53,681 bases of DNA from an uncultured Opitutales bacterium. GTDB taxonomy: Bacteria; Verrucomicrobiota; Verrucomicrobiia; Opitutales; Intestinicryptomonadaceae. Below the pieces are notes generated by a model. It made no database searches, was not told the DNA's origin, and was given only the letters and a program-made list of their open reading frames with translations. Position numbers and translations under genes: made by a program. The stretch is taken from assembly GCA_900548185.1 (NCBI GenBank), contig URJJ01000012.1:1-53681 (forward strand), given 5' to 3'. Shown one piece after another: positions 53,649 through 53,681 of the stretch; the first letter of the stretch is position 1; every line of letters begins with the position of its first letter.

Positions 53649-53681
53649 GAAAAAGATTTTCGCGATTTTCCCCGCCATAAT
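53649..53681 (+). CDS. Start of a probable secreted protein (3' end outside window)
   Basis: The last 33 bases open with ATG and read MKKIFAIFPAI, which looks like the beginning of a signal peptide (two lysines followed by hydrophobic residues). Nothing more can be said about the product. A near-consensus promoter lies immediately upstream, and no Shine-Dalgarno is visible. Confidence 0.5.

Overview
The window is GC-rich, densely coding bacterial DNA. It most likely comes from a Gram-negative member of the Verrucomicrobiota/PVC group. Supporting points are the outer-membrane machinery (LolA-like carrier, NodT-type outer-membrane lipoprotein, LpxL-type acyltransferase), a complete E. coli-like division and cell-wall (dcw) cluster with a meso-DAP-type MurE (DNPR motif), an unusually divergent FtsZ, secreted GH92 and GH2 glycosidases, and first genes of operons that mostly lack Shine-Dalgarno sequences. 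The phylum is an inference from gene content; no rRNA gene is present to settle it.

Region 1 (1-10894, + strand) is the 3' part of an aryl-polyene-like lipid/polyketide cluster: GT2 glycosyltransferase (cut by the window edge), MMPL exporter, LpxL-type acyltransferase, acyl carrier protein, a ketosynthase fused to a dead ketosynthase (KS-CLF), LolA-like carrier, DUF3261-like periplasmic protein, and a 1243-residue protein joining a B12-type radical SAM enzyme to a second KS-CLF pair. This last protein is the most unusual object in the window. Most genes overlap or abut, so they are probably co-transcribed. The logic is synthesis on ACP, radical-SAM tailoring, acyl/glycosyl transfer, then export to the outer membrane.

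Region 2 (11064-15829, - strand) is a MacA-MacB-NodT tripartite efflux operon, with ATPase and permease as separate genes. Region 3 (16000-28049) holds a PfkB sugar kinase, xseB-dxs on the minus strand, a pyrimidine-nucleoside phosphorylase, a GH92 alpha-mannosidase and a large GH2 enzyme with a C-terminal malectin-like domain. Clear intrinsic terminators follow dxs, the phosphorylase and GH2.

Region 4 (28108-29700) is about 1.6 kb without a convincing gene but with an orphan intrinsic terminator and hairpins, possibly a small RNA. Region 5 (29702-48195, + strand) is the dcw cluster: mraZ, a 61-codon unknown gene, rsmH, ftsL, ftsI, murE, murF, mraY, murD, a LysM protein, ftsW, murG, murC, ddl, ftsQ, ftsA, ftsZ, then a terminator. 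It starts with a TTGACA promoter overlaid by TGGG repeats at exact 10-bp spacing, the expected MraZ operator. MurF carries a long acidic tail, and FtsZ lacks the second T7-loop aspartate.

Region 6 (48359-50768, - strand) is a compact operon of five small membrane proteins (TM2-like, unknown, DUF1232-like, DUF4126, DUF456). Region 7 (50923-53468, - strand) is nadD-rsfS-comM with a terminator. The window ends inside the first codons of a probable secreted protein on the + strand, just behind a near-consensus promoter.
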